NCBI GenBank assembly: GCA_963736505.1
Contig: CAVTOZ010000003.1
Span: 1,116,001 to 1,180,000 of the forward strand
DNA from: Solirubrobacter sp963736505
GTDB taxonomy: Bacteria > Actinomycetota > Thermoleophilia > Solirubrobacterales > Solirubrobacteraceae
DNA: 64,000 nucleotides
Direction of reading: 5' to 3'
Of the stretch, positions 12,108-21,931 are shown piece after piece. Position numbers and translations under genes: made by a program. The first letter of the stretch is position 1; each line of letters starts with the position of its first letter. The notes beneath the pieces were generated by a model. That model was not told the DNA's origin, made no database searches, and saw nothing but the letters and a program-made list of their open reading frames with translations.

Positions 12108-13307
12108 TCAGCGTCCCAGCACGCTGATCGGCGGCCGCCGGAGCGGGCGCGCCAGGACGAGCACGGACCCCGCGCAGAGCGCGGCGAGCACGAGGATCAC
12201 CACCGCCATCGGGAGCGCCGAGGTGCCGCCGACGCCCACGACGGGCGCCGCGACCGCGCCGATGCCGTACTGCGCCAGCCCGAGCAGCGCCGAGGCCGAG
12301 CCGGCGACGTCCGGGTGGTCGGAGGCGGCCAGCGCGATCGCGTTGGCCGGGACGAAGCCCCACGTGGCCATCAGGAACACGAGGCTGGCGGCGAACGGCG
12401 CCAGCCCGAGGTCCTGGACCGCGACGACGACGAGCACCGTCGCGGCCGCGATCATCACGCCGACCGCCGCGACCAGCAGGCGGCGCGGGCTGAAGCGGCC
12501 GAGCAGCATCGCGTTGAGCTGGCTGCCGGCCACCATCGCGCTGGCGTTGAGCGCGAACAGCACGCCGAACACCTGCGGCGACACGCCGAAATGGTCCTGC
12601 AGCACGTACGGCGAGCTCGAGATGTAGGCGACGACGGCGCCGGTACCGAAGCCGAGCGCGAGCGCGTATCCGACGAAGCGCCGGTGCTGCAGCAGCCCGC
12701 CGAGCGAGCGCACGGTGGTGCGCAGCGACGACGGCGTGCGGCGCTCGTGCGGGTGCGTCTCCGGCAGCCAGACCGCCGTCACCGCCAGCAGCGCGGCGCC
12801 GGCGGCCACGAGCGCGACGAACACGCCGCGCCACGAGGTGAAGCGGAGGATCTGGCTGCCGACCAGCGGCGCGAGCATCGGTGCCAGCCCGTAGATCAGC
12901 ACGAGCCGCGAGAGGTAGCGCGCGGCCGCCGCGCCCGCGTGCAGGTCGCGCACCATCGCGCGGGCGATCACGACGCCCGCGCTCGCCGCCATGCCCTGCA
13001 GCAGCCGGCTCACGACCAGCAGCGCGACGCTCGGCGAGACGGCGCACAGCACCGTGGCGACGATGTAGACCGCGAGCGCCGCCATCAGCGGCCGCCGCCG
13101 CCCGTGCACGTCGCTGAGCGGCCCGGCGATCAGCTGGCCCGCGCCGAGTCCCACCAGGTAGAGCGAGACCGTGAGCTGCGCGGCCGACTCGGTCGCCCCG
13201 AACTCGCGCGTGAGCGTGGGGAGCCCGGGGAGGTAGATGTCCATCGACGCCGGTCCAAGGGCCGAGAGCGCCCCGAGGATCAGGAACAGGCGGAGCCCGC
13301 GCTCCAA
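12108..13307 (-). CDS. Bcr/CflA-family MFS drug exporter
   Basis: Proton-driven multidrug exporter of the inner membrane with 12 predicted helices, 399 residues. The N-terminus has ALGPASMDIYLPGLP, characteristic of Bcr/CflA proteins, and loop 2-3 carries GPLSDVHGRRRP, the MFS signature. I chose TTG 13307 because AAAGGA lies 5 bases upstream and the protein then begins directly before helix 1. A GTG at 13343 would add 12 charged residues. Substrate cannot be predicted. The stop codon abuts that of the aldolase homologue on the other strand. Confidence 0.9.
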   Translation of the reverse strand: MERGLRLFLILGALSALGPASMDIYLPGLPTLTREFGATESAAQLTVSLYLVGLGAGQLIAGPLSDVHGRRRPLMAALAVYIVATVLCAVSPSVALLVVSRLLQGMAASAGVVIARAMVRDLHAGAAAARYLSRLVLIYGLAPMLAPLVGSQILRFTSWRGVFVALVAAGAALLAVTAVWLPETHPHERRTPSSLRTTVRSLGGLLQHRRFVGYALALGFGTGAVVAYISSSPYVLQDHFGVSPQVFGVLFALNASAMVAGSQLNAMLLGRFSPRRLLVAAVGVMIAAATVLVVVAVQDLGLAPFAASLVFLMATWGFVPANAIALAASDHPDVAGSASALLGLAQYGIGAVAAPVVGVGGTSALPMAVVILVLAALCAGSVLVLARPLRRPPISVLGR

Positions 13308-13352
13308 CGGATCCTTTCGACACCGAACGACATCGGCGCCCACCCTAGCTGA

Positions 13353-13384
13353 CGAGGGTCAGGCCCGATCGGGCCTGACCCTCG
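13353..13384. terminator. 32-base perfect palindrome, probable terminator
   Basis: A fully self-complementary sequence (left arm CGAGGGTCAGGCCCGA, centred on CGATCG) lies between the Bcr/CflA gene and the stop of the LysM gene, both on the minus strand. Position 6 bases past the LysM stop suggests a terminator, although no T-run follows. A dimeric DNA-binding site for control of the exporter is the alternative. Confidence 0.55.
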
Positions 13385-13390
13385 CTGCGC

Positions 13391-14335
13391 TCAGCCTCCG
13401 AAGCGAGAGCGCAGTGCTTGCACGTTGGCGACGTACTGCTTGGTGTCGTCGAAGAGGCCGCGCGACTGGACGGAGCCGCAGCCCTGGTAGTAACAGGCGA
13501 TCGCCGCGCTCTCGTTGCCGCCGTTGACCTGCAGCAGGTGCTTGAGGTACAGCACGCCGGCGCTGACGTTGTCGGCCGCCGAGTTCGGGTCGAGCTTGCG
13601 GCCGGCGAGGTTGGCCTGGACGAAGTCCCACGTGCCGGGCGTGATCTGCATCACGCCGCGCGCGTTGGCGCCCGAGACCATCGCGTTGTTGAACCCGCTC
13701 TCCTGCCAGCCGATCGCGGCGGCGAGCGAGGGCGGGACGCCGCTGGCGGCGGCGGCGCTCTGGATCGTCGACGCGCCGACGCGGGACGGCGTCGGCTCCG
13801 GGCCGGCCTGGGGGACGACGGTCGCGGCCGGGGCGGGCTGCGCGGCGCGGGCGGGGGCGGGCGCGCCCGCCGGGAGCTTGACGACGGTGCCGGCGAGCAG
13901 CAGGCCGTTCGGATTGAGCCCGTTGATCGCCGCCATCGCGGAGACCGACACGCGCGCGCCGGCGGCGAGCGCGGACAGCGTGTCCCCGGGCCGGACCGTG
14001 TAGGCGCCCTGCACCGCGGGCGCGGCCGACGGGGCCGCCGCGGCGGCGGCCGCGGGCACGGCGGACTGTGCGGGGGCCGTCACGAGGCCCGCCTTCTGCA
14101 GCGAGGCGTAGCCCTCGACGGTGGACGGGATCTGGATCGTGCTGCCGAGCACGACCTGCGAGCTCTCGGAGAGGCCATTGAAGGCGGCGACGGTGCGCGT
14201 GGTGAGGTTGTTCGCGGCGGCGATCGACCACAGGGTCTCGCCGGGTTGGACGACGTGGGGAACCGCGGCCCCGGCACTCGCAGGAGCGAGGACGCCGATG
14301 GCGAACAGGACGGCGCAAAGCTGGGTGAGACGCAA
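13391..14335 (-). CDS. secreted LysM-LysM lytic transglycosylase
   Basis: Predicted peptidoglycan lytic transglycosylase of the SLT fold, 314 residues. The TTG start at 14335 has GGAGG 9 bases upstream and begins a clean signal peptide ending ASAGAA. Two LysM modules follow (about 25-70 and 110-155, each with the pattern V-x-PGDTL/PGETL), then an Ala/Pro linker, then the SLT domain (about 195-314). The catalytic Glu is in GWQESGFN, and NARGVMQITPGTW is the next conserved block. LysM anchors it to the wall. Two Cys (ACYYQGCG) may form a disulfide. It is divergent from the acetyltransferase gene. Confidence 0.92.
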   Translation of the reverse strand: MRLTQLCAVLFAIGVLAPASAGAAVPHVVQPGETLWSIAAANNLTTRTVAAFNGLSESSQVVLGSTIQIPSTVEGYASLQKAGLVTAPAQSAVPAAAAAAAPSAAPAVQGAYTVRPGDTLSALAAGARVSVSAMAAINGLNPNGLLLAGTVVKLPAGAPAPARAAQPAPAATVVPQAGPEPTPSRVGASTIQSAAAASGVPPSLAAAIGWQESGFNNAMVSGANARGVMQITPGTWDFVQANLAGRKLDPNSAADNVSAGVLYLKHLLQVNGGNESAAIACYYQGCGSVQSRGLFDDTKQYVANVQALRSRFGG

Positions 14336-14417
14336 GGCTGTGCCTCCGTGCGTAGGGTCTGTCCCCCCGAGGCTTGCCCAGCGCGCGGCGGATGCCAAGC
14401 GCGGCGAGCGGGCTTAC

Positions 14418-15035
14418 GTGACCCTGCAACCGCCCATGCACTGGCAAGACGCGCGACTGTGGCTCCAGAAATGGCGCTGGTACGAGCGTTCCTCGCTGCC
14501 CTGGAACCGCGCGCGGCTCCACTACGAGTTCGCGCGCCGACGCGCCTACTGTCGCTGGCCGGTGCACGGAAACGTGCTGGAGATGCTGCTCGAGGGGCGC
14601 CTCGAGGTCGGCGAGCACGCGCTGCTCGAGCCCGGCGTCTGGCTCACCGCGCCGGCGCCCGGCCGGATCCGGATCGGCGCCGGGAGCTTCCTCAACCTGG
14701 GCGTGATGGTCGCCGCCGTCGAGCTGGTCGAGATCGGCGACCACTGCATGTTCGCCAACGGCTGCTTCATCACCGACGGCAACCACCGCTTCGACGATCC
14801 CGACAAGCCGGTCACGTGGCAGGGGTTCTCCACGAAGGGCCCGACGCGCGTAGGCGACAACGTGTGGTGCGGCGCCAACGTCGTGATCACGAGCGGCGTC
14901 ACGGTCGGCGAGCGTTGCGTGATCGGCGCCAACTCGGTCGTCACGACCGACCTGCCGCCGTTCTCGATCGCCGCCGGCGCGCCCGCGCGCGTGCTGCGGA
15001 CGATCGAATACCCCGTCGCTACTTCGTCAGCATGA
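14418..15035 (+). CDS. left-handed beta-helix acyltransferase (hexapeptide family)
   Basis: 205 residues from GTG 14418 (ATG 14436 is an alternative). The C-terminal two thirds carry hexapeptide repeats of the type IGxxxFxxxGV, ending in VGDNVWCGANVVITSGV and IAAGAPARVLR, typical of maltose/galactoside O-acetyltransferase-like enzymes. The probable catalytic His lies in TDGNHRF. The N-terminal 55 residues are Trp/Arg rich and not part of the helix. It probably acetylates a sugar, perhaps in surface-glycan synthesis, but the acceptor is unknown. Its 3' end overlaps the convergent small membrane gene by 17 bases. Confidence 0.85.
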   Translation: MTLQPPMHWQDARLWLQKWRWYERSSLPWNRARLHYEFARRRAYCRWPVHGNVLEMLLEGRLEVGEHALLEPGVWLTAPAPGRIRIGAGSFLNLGVMVAAVELVEIGDHCMFANGCFITDGNHRFDDPDKPVTWQGFSTKGPTRVGDNVWCGANVVITSGVTVGERCVIGANSVVTTDLPPFSIAAGAPARVLRTIEYPVATSSA

Positions 15036-15254
15036 CCTTCACGCCGAAGATCATGCCGCCCAGGAACACGAGGAAGCACAGCACCGCGAGCGTGGCGTAG
15101 CCGAACGCGGCGCCGCGGCGGCCGTGGCGCTGGGCGTCCGCCATCCTGCCGGTGCCGAACACGACGACCGAGTAGGACGTCGTGATGCTCACCCCGGCCA
15201 GGATCGACACCCAGACGACCTCGAACAGCTGGCCGATCTCGACCGCGAGCAGCG

Positions 15255-15258
<4 letters not shown>
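15019..15258 (-). CDS. small two-helix membrane protein linked to PiT transporter
   Basis: 79 residues from GTG 15258, overlapping the stop of the PiT gene (GTGA). Two hydrophobic segments (about 8-30 and 50-72) are separated by a basic loop with RRGR. I do not recognise a named family. Tight coupling behind the phosphate transporter suggests an accessory or regulatory subunit, which is inference from position only. Confidence 0.7.
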
Positions 15259-16351
<1,093 letters not shown>

Positions 16352-16352
<1 letters not shown>

Positions 16353-16978
16353 TACCGGTTCTTGATGATGATGCCCTCGATGATGTTCACGGCCGTCTCC
16401 GTGGAGTCGATCGCGTCCTCGAGGCGCTCGAATATGTCCTTCCAGCGGATCACCATCATCGGGTCGATCCCGGTCTCGAACAGCGACGCCAGCGCCGAGC
16501 GCAGCATCCTGTCGCCTTCGTTCTCGAGCCGGTTGACCTCCACCGTGTAGTGATGGATGTCCTTCAGCGTGCGCAGGCGCGGGATCGCGCCGGCGATCGC
16601 GCGCGTCGACTCGTGCAGCACGCGCGCCATCTCCTGCGCCTGCAGCATCGGCGCCTCGATCCGGTACAGCGAGAGGAAGTCGGCGACCTCCTCGATGAAG
16701 TCGACGATGTCGTCCAGGCCGGACGCGAGGGCGATGATGTCCTCGCGGTCGAACGGCGTGATGAACGTGTGGTTGAGCTTCTGGATGATGTCGTGCGTGA
16801 TCCGGTCGCCCTCCTGCTCGCAGATCACGACGTCACGCCCCAGCTCGCCGTGGTCGGGCCACTGGTCGAGCATGCGCTCGAGCAGCTCCGCGGCGAGGAC
16901 GCAGTTGCTCCCTGCCTCCTCGAAGAGATCGAAGTACTCGCGCTCCTTGGGAGCGAAGATCGCTGACAGCCGGCTCAT
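16352..16978 (-). CDS. DUF47 (PhoU-like) phosphate transport regulator
   Basis: 208 residues, all-helical, related to PhoU and to YkaA/Pit accessory proteins. Visible family features include FxPKEREYFDLFEE at the N-terminus, the acidic EQEGDRITHD metal-binding helix, FITPFDREDI, and NRLENEGDRML in the second repeat. It probably binds metal at these acidic E-x-D patches and tunes PiT activity. It is first in a three-gene coupled set. The 27-base gap to panB is too short to show a clear promoter. Confidence 0.93.
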
Positions 16979-17005
16979 CGGCCGCCAGTGTATGTCAATG
17001 ACTTG

Positions 17006-17884
17006 TTAACGCCGGGCGGGCGACAGCTCGGCGCGGAAGCGCTCGAGCTCCTCCGGCGCGATGCCATAGCTGTGCTCGGGCGCGGGGAAGCGGCGGGTCC
17101 GGACCTCCTCCGCGTAGGCCTCGACGCCGCGCAGCATCTCCTCCTTGACGGCCGCGAAGCGCTTGACGAACTTCGGCTTGAAGTCGTCGTGGATGGCGAG
17201 CAGGTCGTGCAGCACGAGCACCTGGCCGTCCGTGCTCGGGCCGGCGCCGATCCCGATCACCGGGATCTCCATGTGGCCCATGATCGCGTCGGTGATCTCG
17301 GCCGGGATCGCCTCGAAGACGATCGCGAAGCAGCCGGCCTCCTGCAGCGCCAGGGCGTCGTCGAGCACCTGGCGCGCCCGTGCCGAGGTGCGGCCCTGGG
17401 CGCGGTAGCCGCCGAGCATCGTGGCCGTCTGCGGCGTCAGGCCGACGTGGCCCATGACGGGGACGCCGGCGCGCACGATGGCGCGCGCCCGCTCGGCGGA
17501 CGCGCCGCCGCCCTCGAGCTTGACGGCGTCGCAGCCGGCGTCCTTGACGAAGCGCTGCGCGGTCTCGATCGCGAGCGCGTCGGACGCCTCGTAGGAGCCG
17601 AACGGCAGGTCGCCCACGAGCAGCGGCGTCGTGAGCCCGCGCCGGACGGCGCGCGTGAGCATCAGCATCTCGTCGATGCTCACCGGCACGGTGTCCGGGT
17701 AGCCGAGCACGTTGTTGGCGGCGGAGTCGCCGACGAGCACGATGTCGACGCCGGCCTGCTCGACGATGAGCGCGCTCGGGTGGTCGTAGGCGGTGATCAT
17801 CACGATCGGCTCGCCCAGCGCCCGCATCTCGGCGAGCTTGGTGAGCGTTACGCGCTTGCGCTGGTCACGGGGTGGGGTGGACAC
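17006..17884 (-). CDS. panB: 3-methyl-2-oxobutanoate hydroxymethyltransferase
   Basis: First committed step of pantothenate synthesis: ketoisovalerate plus methylene-THF gives ketopantoate. 292 residues. GTG 17884 has AAAGGAG 6 bases upstream. The Mg-binding region VLVGDSAANNVLGYPDT, GDLPFGSYE, KLEGG and IGIGAGPSTDGQVLV are all present. The start lies inside the 3' end of panC (37-base overlap), so the two are co-translated. Confidence 0.97.
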   Translation of the reverse strand: MSTPPRDQRKRVTLTKLAEMRALGEPIVMITAYDHPSALIVEQAGVDIVLVGDSAANNVLGYPDTVPVSIDEMLMLTRAVRRGLTTPLLVGDLPFGSYEASDALAIETAQRFVKDAGCDAVKLEGGGASAERARAIVRAGVPVMGHVGLTPQTATMLGGYRAQGRTSARARQVLDDALALQEAGCFAIVFEAIPAEITDAIMGHMEIPVIGIGAGPSTDGQVLVLHDLLAIHDDFKPKFVKRFAAVKEEMLRGVEAYAEEVRTRRFPAPEHSYGIAPEELERFRAELSPARR

Positions 17885-18768
17885 GTCTGCTCCTTTCGTG
17901 GTTGGCGCCCGTGCGGGTCGCCACCGGAACTCACTTGCAGTACGACATTGTCGATCAGGCGGACAGGGCCCACGTGCGCGGCGACCGCGACGAGCGCGCA
18001 GCCGTCGATCGCGCTGAGCTCCTGGAAGCTGTCGGGGTCGACGACCGCCAGGTACTCGGCGTCGACGCCGGCGAGCTGGGCGAGCGCGATCTCGCGCACG
18101 CGCCGGGCGTCGCGTTCGCCGGCCGCGACGGCGTCCGCGGCGGCGTCCAGCGCCCTGGAGAGCGCGAGCGCGCGGATCCGGTCGGCGCCGTCCAGGCGGC
18201 GGTTGCGCGAGGACAGCGCGAGGCCGTCGGGCTCGCGCACGGTCGGCAGCGCCTCGAGCCGCACCGGGATGTCGAGGTCGCGGATCATGCGCGCGACGAT
18301 GGCGACCTGCTGGGCATCCTTCTGGCCGAAGTAGGCGACGTCGGGCTGCACGATGTTCAGCAGCTTCGTCACGACCGTGCAGACGCCGGCGAAGTGGCCG
18401 GCGCCGCGCTCGGCGCCCTCGAGGATCTCCGACAGGCCGTCGACCTGCACGCGGGTCGAGAAGCCGGGCGGGTAGATCTCCTCGACGGGCGGCGCGAACA
18501 GGACGTCGACGCCGAGCTCGGCCGCCTCGGCGGCGTCCTCGTCCTCGGTGCGCGGGTAGGCGGCGAGGTCGCCCGCGTCATTGAACTGCGCCGGGTTCAC
18601 GAACAGCGAGACGACGACCTCGTCGTCGTGCTCGCGCGCGGCGCGCATCAGCGAGTGATGGCCGGCGTGGAACGCGCCCATCGTCGGCACCAGGCCGATG
18701 GTGCCGCCTTCCGCCCGCACCGTGGCGAGGTGGGCGCGCAGCTCCGCGATGGTCCGGATCGTCCTCAT
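17848..18768 (-). CDS. panC: pantoate-beta-alanine ligase
   Basis: Joins pantoate and beta-alanine with ATP to make pantothenate. 306 residues from ATG 18768, which shares ATGA with the stop of the DUF2520 gene. It carries the HIGH-like PTMGAFHAGHHSL, FVNPAQF, YFGQKDAQQ and the ALSSRN loop. The last ~25 residues overlap panB and look like a non-conserved tail. No panD (aspartate decarboxylase) is in the window. Confidence 0.97.
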   Translation of the reverse strand: MRTIRTIAELRAHLATVRAEGGTIGLVPTMGAFHAGHHSLMRAAREHDDEVVVSLFVNPAQFNDAGDLAAYPRTEDEDAAEAAELGVDVLFAPPVEEIYPPGFSTRVQVDGLSEILEGAERGAGHFAGVCTVVTKLLNIVQPDVAYFGQKDAQQVAIVARMIRDLDIPVRLEALPTVREPDGLALSSRNRRLDGADRIRALALSRALDAAADAVAAGERDARRVREIALAQLAGVDAEYLAVVDPDSFQELSAIDGCALVAVAAHVGPVRLIDNVVLQVSSGGDPHGRQPRKEQTCPPHPVTSASA

Positions 18769-19505
18769 GCCGCCACCCTCGTACCCGCTGCGAGCGATCT
18801 GGTTGCGTCGGCGAGCGCGTCCCACAGCGGCAGCAGGTCGGGCGTGCGCTCGGCCACGACCGCGCGGTGGCGGGCGACGACGTCCTCGTCGCCGCGCACG
18901 ATCGGGCCGGTGAGGGCGCGCTCAGGGCCGATCTCGGCCCACTGGCGCGCGGTCGCGAGGACGAGCGGGGCGAGCTGCTCGCGGCTGACGCCGGCGGTGG
19001 CCGCGAGCCGCTCCGCGACGCCCTCCAGCGCGACGAGGAAGTTCGACGCCATGGCGGCGGCCGCGTGGTACGCGACGCGGTCCTGCGGGGCGACGTGCGC
19101 GGCGCGCATGCCGAGCGCGCGGGCGAGCGCGTTCGCGGTCTCGAGCGCGTGCGGCGTGCTTCCGTCGACGGCGCAGCCCGCGCCGCGAAGGACGTCCGGC
19201 CCGCTGCCGGTCGGGACCGACATCAGCGGATGCAGCGAGAACCCGTCGCGGGCGCCGAGCGCCTCCAGCCCCGTCGCGCCGCTGCAATGCCCGAGCAGCG
19301 GCCCGTCCGGCACCGCGGCCGCGGCGGCGGCGATCTGGGCGTCCGGCACGCACAGCAGGACGACTTCCGTCCCCGGCGGCACCGGCTTACCGCGGCGCAG
19401 CGGGCCGGCGGCGTTCAGGCCGGCGGCCATGACCGTGCCCATGCGGCCCGCGCCGACGACGGCGCAGGCGGGAAGTTCGGTGGGTGGCGGGTCCAGTTCT
19501 CGCAT
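18765..19505 (-). CDS. Rossmann-fold DUF2520 protein, first gene of the pantothenate operon
   Basis: 246 residues. The N-terminal nucleotide-binding motif is VVGAGRMGTVMAAGL, followed by VLLCVPDAQI and the HCSGATG and SLHPLM blocks, which define the Rossmann-like plus DUF2520 pair. These proteins resemble 6-phosphogluconate and ketopantoate reductases. The gene is coupled to panC and there is no panE in the window, so a ketopantoate-reductase-like role is plausible, but it is an inference. The same neighbour occurs beside panC in mycobacteria, where its function is not settled as far as I know. Confidence 0.82.
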   Translation of the reverse strand: MRELDPPPTELPACAVVGAGRMGTVMAAGLNAAGPLRRGKPVPPGTEVVLLCVPDAQIAAAAAAVPDGPLLGHCSGATGLEALGARDGFSLHPLMSVPTGSGPDVLRGAGCAVDGSTPHALETANALARALGMRAAHVAPQDRVAYHAAAAMASNFLVALEGVAERLAATAGVSREQLAPLVLATARQWAEIGPERALTGPIVRGDEDVVARHRAVVAERTPDLLPLWDALADATRSLAAGTRVAA

Positions 19506-19592
19506 CGAGATACCGGCTCAGACATGGAGTTTACCCGCGCAGATTGCGGCGTTGTGTGCGATATCCGCCGAATTGCTCGGTAGCGTCACTGT

Positions 19593-20297
19593 ATGGCCTC
19601 CGCAGCTGAACGGCGCGAGGAGCTCAAGGCCGTCTACCAGCAGGCGTCGGTCTGCACGCGCTGCCCGCAGCTGGCGTCCACGCGCCAGACGGTTGTCTTC
19701 GGCTCCGGCAACGCCGACGCCGATCTCATGTTCGTCGGCGAGGCGCCCGGCGCCAACGAGGACAAGCAGGGCCTCCCGTTCGTCGGCCAGGCGGGCCGCC
19801 TGCTCGAGCAGCTGCTCAACGAGATCGGGCTCTCGCGCAGCGACGTCTTCGTGGCGAACGTCCTGAAATGCCGGCCTCCCGGCAACCGGGACCCGCTGCC
19901 GCAGGAGATCGAGAGCTGCCAGGAGTACCTGTTCCGGCAGCTCGAGCTGATCGAGCCGCGCGTGGTGTGCACGCTCGGGAACTTCTCGACGAAGCTGCTG
20001 CGCGGCGACCCGATGGGGATCACGCGGCTGCACGGGCGCGCCGAGGTACGGCGGATCGGGCCGCGGACGGTGCGGCTGTACCCGATCTTCCACCCGGCTG
20101 CGGCGCTCTACACGCCGTCGATGCTCGCGACGCTGCGGGAGGACTTCAGCGGCATCCCGGAGCTGCTCGCGCTGCCCGCGCCGGAGCAGCCGGAGCCGGA
20201 GCTCGCGATGGTCGTGGCGGAGCCGGAGCCGGAGCCCGAGATTGAGGCGGAGCCGGAGGTTGAAGCGCCTCCGGTCGAGCAGCTTGGCCTGTTCTAG
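19593..20297 (+). CDS. type 4 uracil-DNA glycosylase (Fe-S) with a clamp-binding tail
   Basis: Removes uracil from DNA. 234 residues. Motif A is GEAPGANEDKQGLPFVG and motif B is HPAAAL. Four cysteines (the CTRC pair, KCRPPGNR, and SCQEYL) match the 4Fe-4S ligands of the thermophile-type UDG family. The catalytic core ends near residue 190. A Glu/Pro-rich tail of about 40 residues follows and finishes exactly with QLGLF, a match to the bacterial beta-clamp-binding motif. It is divergent from the DUF2520 gene, with an 87-base spacer. Confidence 0.93.
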   Translation: MASAAERREELKAVYQQASVCTRCPQLASTRQTVVFGSGNADADLMFVGEAPGANEDKQGLPFVGQAGRLLEQLLNEIGLSRSDVFVANVLKCRPPGNRDPLPQEIESCQEYLFRQLELIEPRVVCTLGNFSTKLLRGDPMGITRLHGRAEVRRIGPRTVRLYPIFHPAAALYTPSMLATLREDFSGIPELLALPAPEQPEPELAMVVAEPEPEPEIEAEPEVEAPPVEQLGLF

Positions 20298-20312
20298 GGG
20301 CCGGCGAAGCGT

Positions 20313-20927
20313 TCAGGCCGCCTCCGACGCCCGCAACACCGCCCACTCATCCGCCGTGATCGCGTAGCGCTCGTGGTCGCGCCACTGCCCGCCGATCAGC
20401 AGATAGCGCGGCGAGAAGCCCTCGAGCCGGAACCCGGCGCCGCGGGCGAGCGCGATCGAGGGCGCGTTGCCGGGCTGGATGTTCGCCTCGATCCGGTGCA
20501 GGCCGAGCGCGCTGAAGGAGTGCTCGAGCACCTGCTCGATCGCCTCGCGCATCAACCCCTGCCCGGCGTGTTCCTGGTGGGCGTAGTAGCCGAGATAGGC
20601 CGACTGGAACGCGCCGCGGACGATCTGGGAGATCGTGAACACGCCGGCGATCGCGTCGTTGTCGAGCCGGTGGGAGATCAGGCACACGAAGTCCTCGCGG
20701 CGCGAGCGCGCGTAGAGCTCGTCGAACTGGTCGGCGCGCTCGGGCGGGTACGTCCACGGCCGGTGCAGCCGGTGGCTCTGGCGCGCGAGCAGCAGGAACT
20801 CCTGGCGGTCCTCGCGTGCGAGCACGCGTACGCCGACGCGCGCGCCTGGCGGCGGATCGCCCGGGTCGAGGTCCGACGGGCGGACGACGCCCTCGGGCGG
20901 GCGGCGGCGGAGCGCGGGACGCTTCAT
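20313..20927 (-). CDS. RimJ/RimL-type GNAT N-acetyltransferase
   Basis: 204 residues from ATG 20927; a longer start would add 14 residues and lacks support. It has the acetyl-CoA core: GYYAHQEHAGQGLMREA matches the Q/R-x-x-G-x-G/A pyrophosphate loop, then LGLHRIEANIQPGNAPSIALARGAGF and EGFSPRYLLIGGQWRDHERY, the usual RimJ-type C-terminus. The substrate is probably the N-terminus of a ribosomal or other protein, but this cannot be settled from sequence. The 15-base gap to the convergent UDG gene has no clear terminator. Confidence 0.87.
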   Translation of the reverse strand: MKRPALRRRPPEGVVRPSDLDPGDPPPGARVGVRVLAREDRQEFLLLARQSHRLHRPWTYPPERADQFDELYARSRREDFVCLISHRLDNDAIAGVFTISQIVRGAFQSAYLGYYAHQEHAGQGLMREAIEQVLEHSFSALGLHRIEANIQPGNAPSIALARGAGFRLEGFSPRYLLIGGQWRDHERYAITADEWAVLRASEAA

Positions 20928-20983
20928 CCACCACAGATAAAAGCGCACCGGCGGCGGCCCTGCATGCACTAGCCTCGCGCGCC

Positions 20984-21931
20984 GTGTCCGTGGCCGTCAA
21001 CGCCCGCGCCGCCGTGCGCCCCGAGCTCGGCGGCGTGGAGCGCTGGGCGCGCGAGCTGAGCGCCCGCCTGCCGGCGCTCGGCGACTACGAGGTGATCCGC
21101 CCGCCGCGCGCGCTCGCGCACCGCGCCGGGCACGCGTGGGAGCAGCTCGTGCTACCCGTCCGCACCCGCGGCGCGCAGGCGCTGCTGTGCCCCGCCAACC
21201 TCGCGCCGCTGGCCGCGCGCAACGCCGTCGTGGTGATCCACGACGCCGCTCCGCTGCGCCATCCCGGCTGGTACTCGGGCCTCTACGCCGGCGTCCAGCG
21301 CCGCGTCCTTCCGCGGATCGCCCAGCGCGCGCAGCGCGTGATCACGGTCTCGGAGTTCTCCAGGCGCGAGCTGCAGGAGCTGCTCGGCGTCGACGCCGAC
21401 GTCGTCCACGGCGGCGTCGACGCCCGCTTCAACCCGGACGCCGCCCCCGCCCGCCGCGCGCGCCCGTACGTGCTCTGCGTCGCCTCCCAGACGGCGCGCA
21501 AGAACCTCGCCGCGCTGATCCCGCTCGCCCGCCACGTCGAGGTCGTCGTGGCCGGCGGCCACCGGCCGCAGTTCGCGGCCGAGCAGGGGCTGGAGGCGCT
21601 GACGCTGCTCGGCCACGTCGACGACGCCGACCTCCCAGGCCTCTACACCGGCGCTGAGGCATTCGTCCTGCCGTCGCTCTACGAGGGTTTCGGCCTGCCG
21701 GTGCTGGAGGCGATGGCGAGCGGGACGCCGGTGCTGGCGGCGAACGCCGCCGCGCTGCCGGAGACCTGTGGCGGCGCCGCGCGCCTGGTCGAGCCCGGCG
21801 GCTTCGAGCAGGCGTTCTTGGAGCTGAGCGACGCCGAGCGCGCGCGGCTGCGCGAGGCGGGCCTGCGGCGCGCGGCAGGCTTCACGTGGGACCGGACCGC
21901 CCGCGCCGTCGACGCGCTGCTCAGCCCGTAG
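20984..21931 (+). CDS. family 4 glycosyltransferase
   Basis: 315 residues from GTG 20984. GT-B fold: an N-terminal acceptor domain with GGVERWARELS, then the nucleotide-sugar domain with VASQTARKNLAAL and the E-x7-E motif in SLYEGFGLPVLEAMASGTPV. It resembles mannosyl/rhamnosyltransferases of surface polysaccharide pathways. It is a single gene between a minus-strand acetyltransferase and a convergent HD-like membrane gene that it overlaps by 11 bases. It is the first gene of the glycan-rich region. Sugar and acceptor are unknown. Confidence 0.9.
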   Translation: MSVAVNARAAVRPELGGVERWARELSARLPALGDYEVIRPPRALAHRAGHAWEQLVLPVRTRGAQALLCPANLAPLAARNAVVVIHDAAPLRHPGWYSGLYAGVQRRVLPRIAQRAQRVITVSEFSRRELQELLGVDADVVHGGVDARFNPDAAPARRARPYVLCVASQTARKNLAALIPLARHVEVVVAGGHRPQFAAEQGLEALTLLGHVDDADLPGLYTGAEAFVLPSLYEGFGLPVLEAMASGTPVLAANAAALPETCGGAARLVEPGGFEQAFLELSDAERARLREAGLRRAAGFTWDRTARAVDALLSP

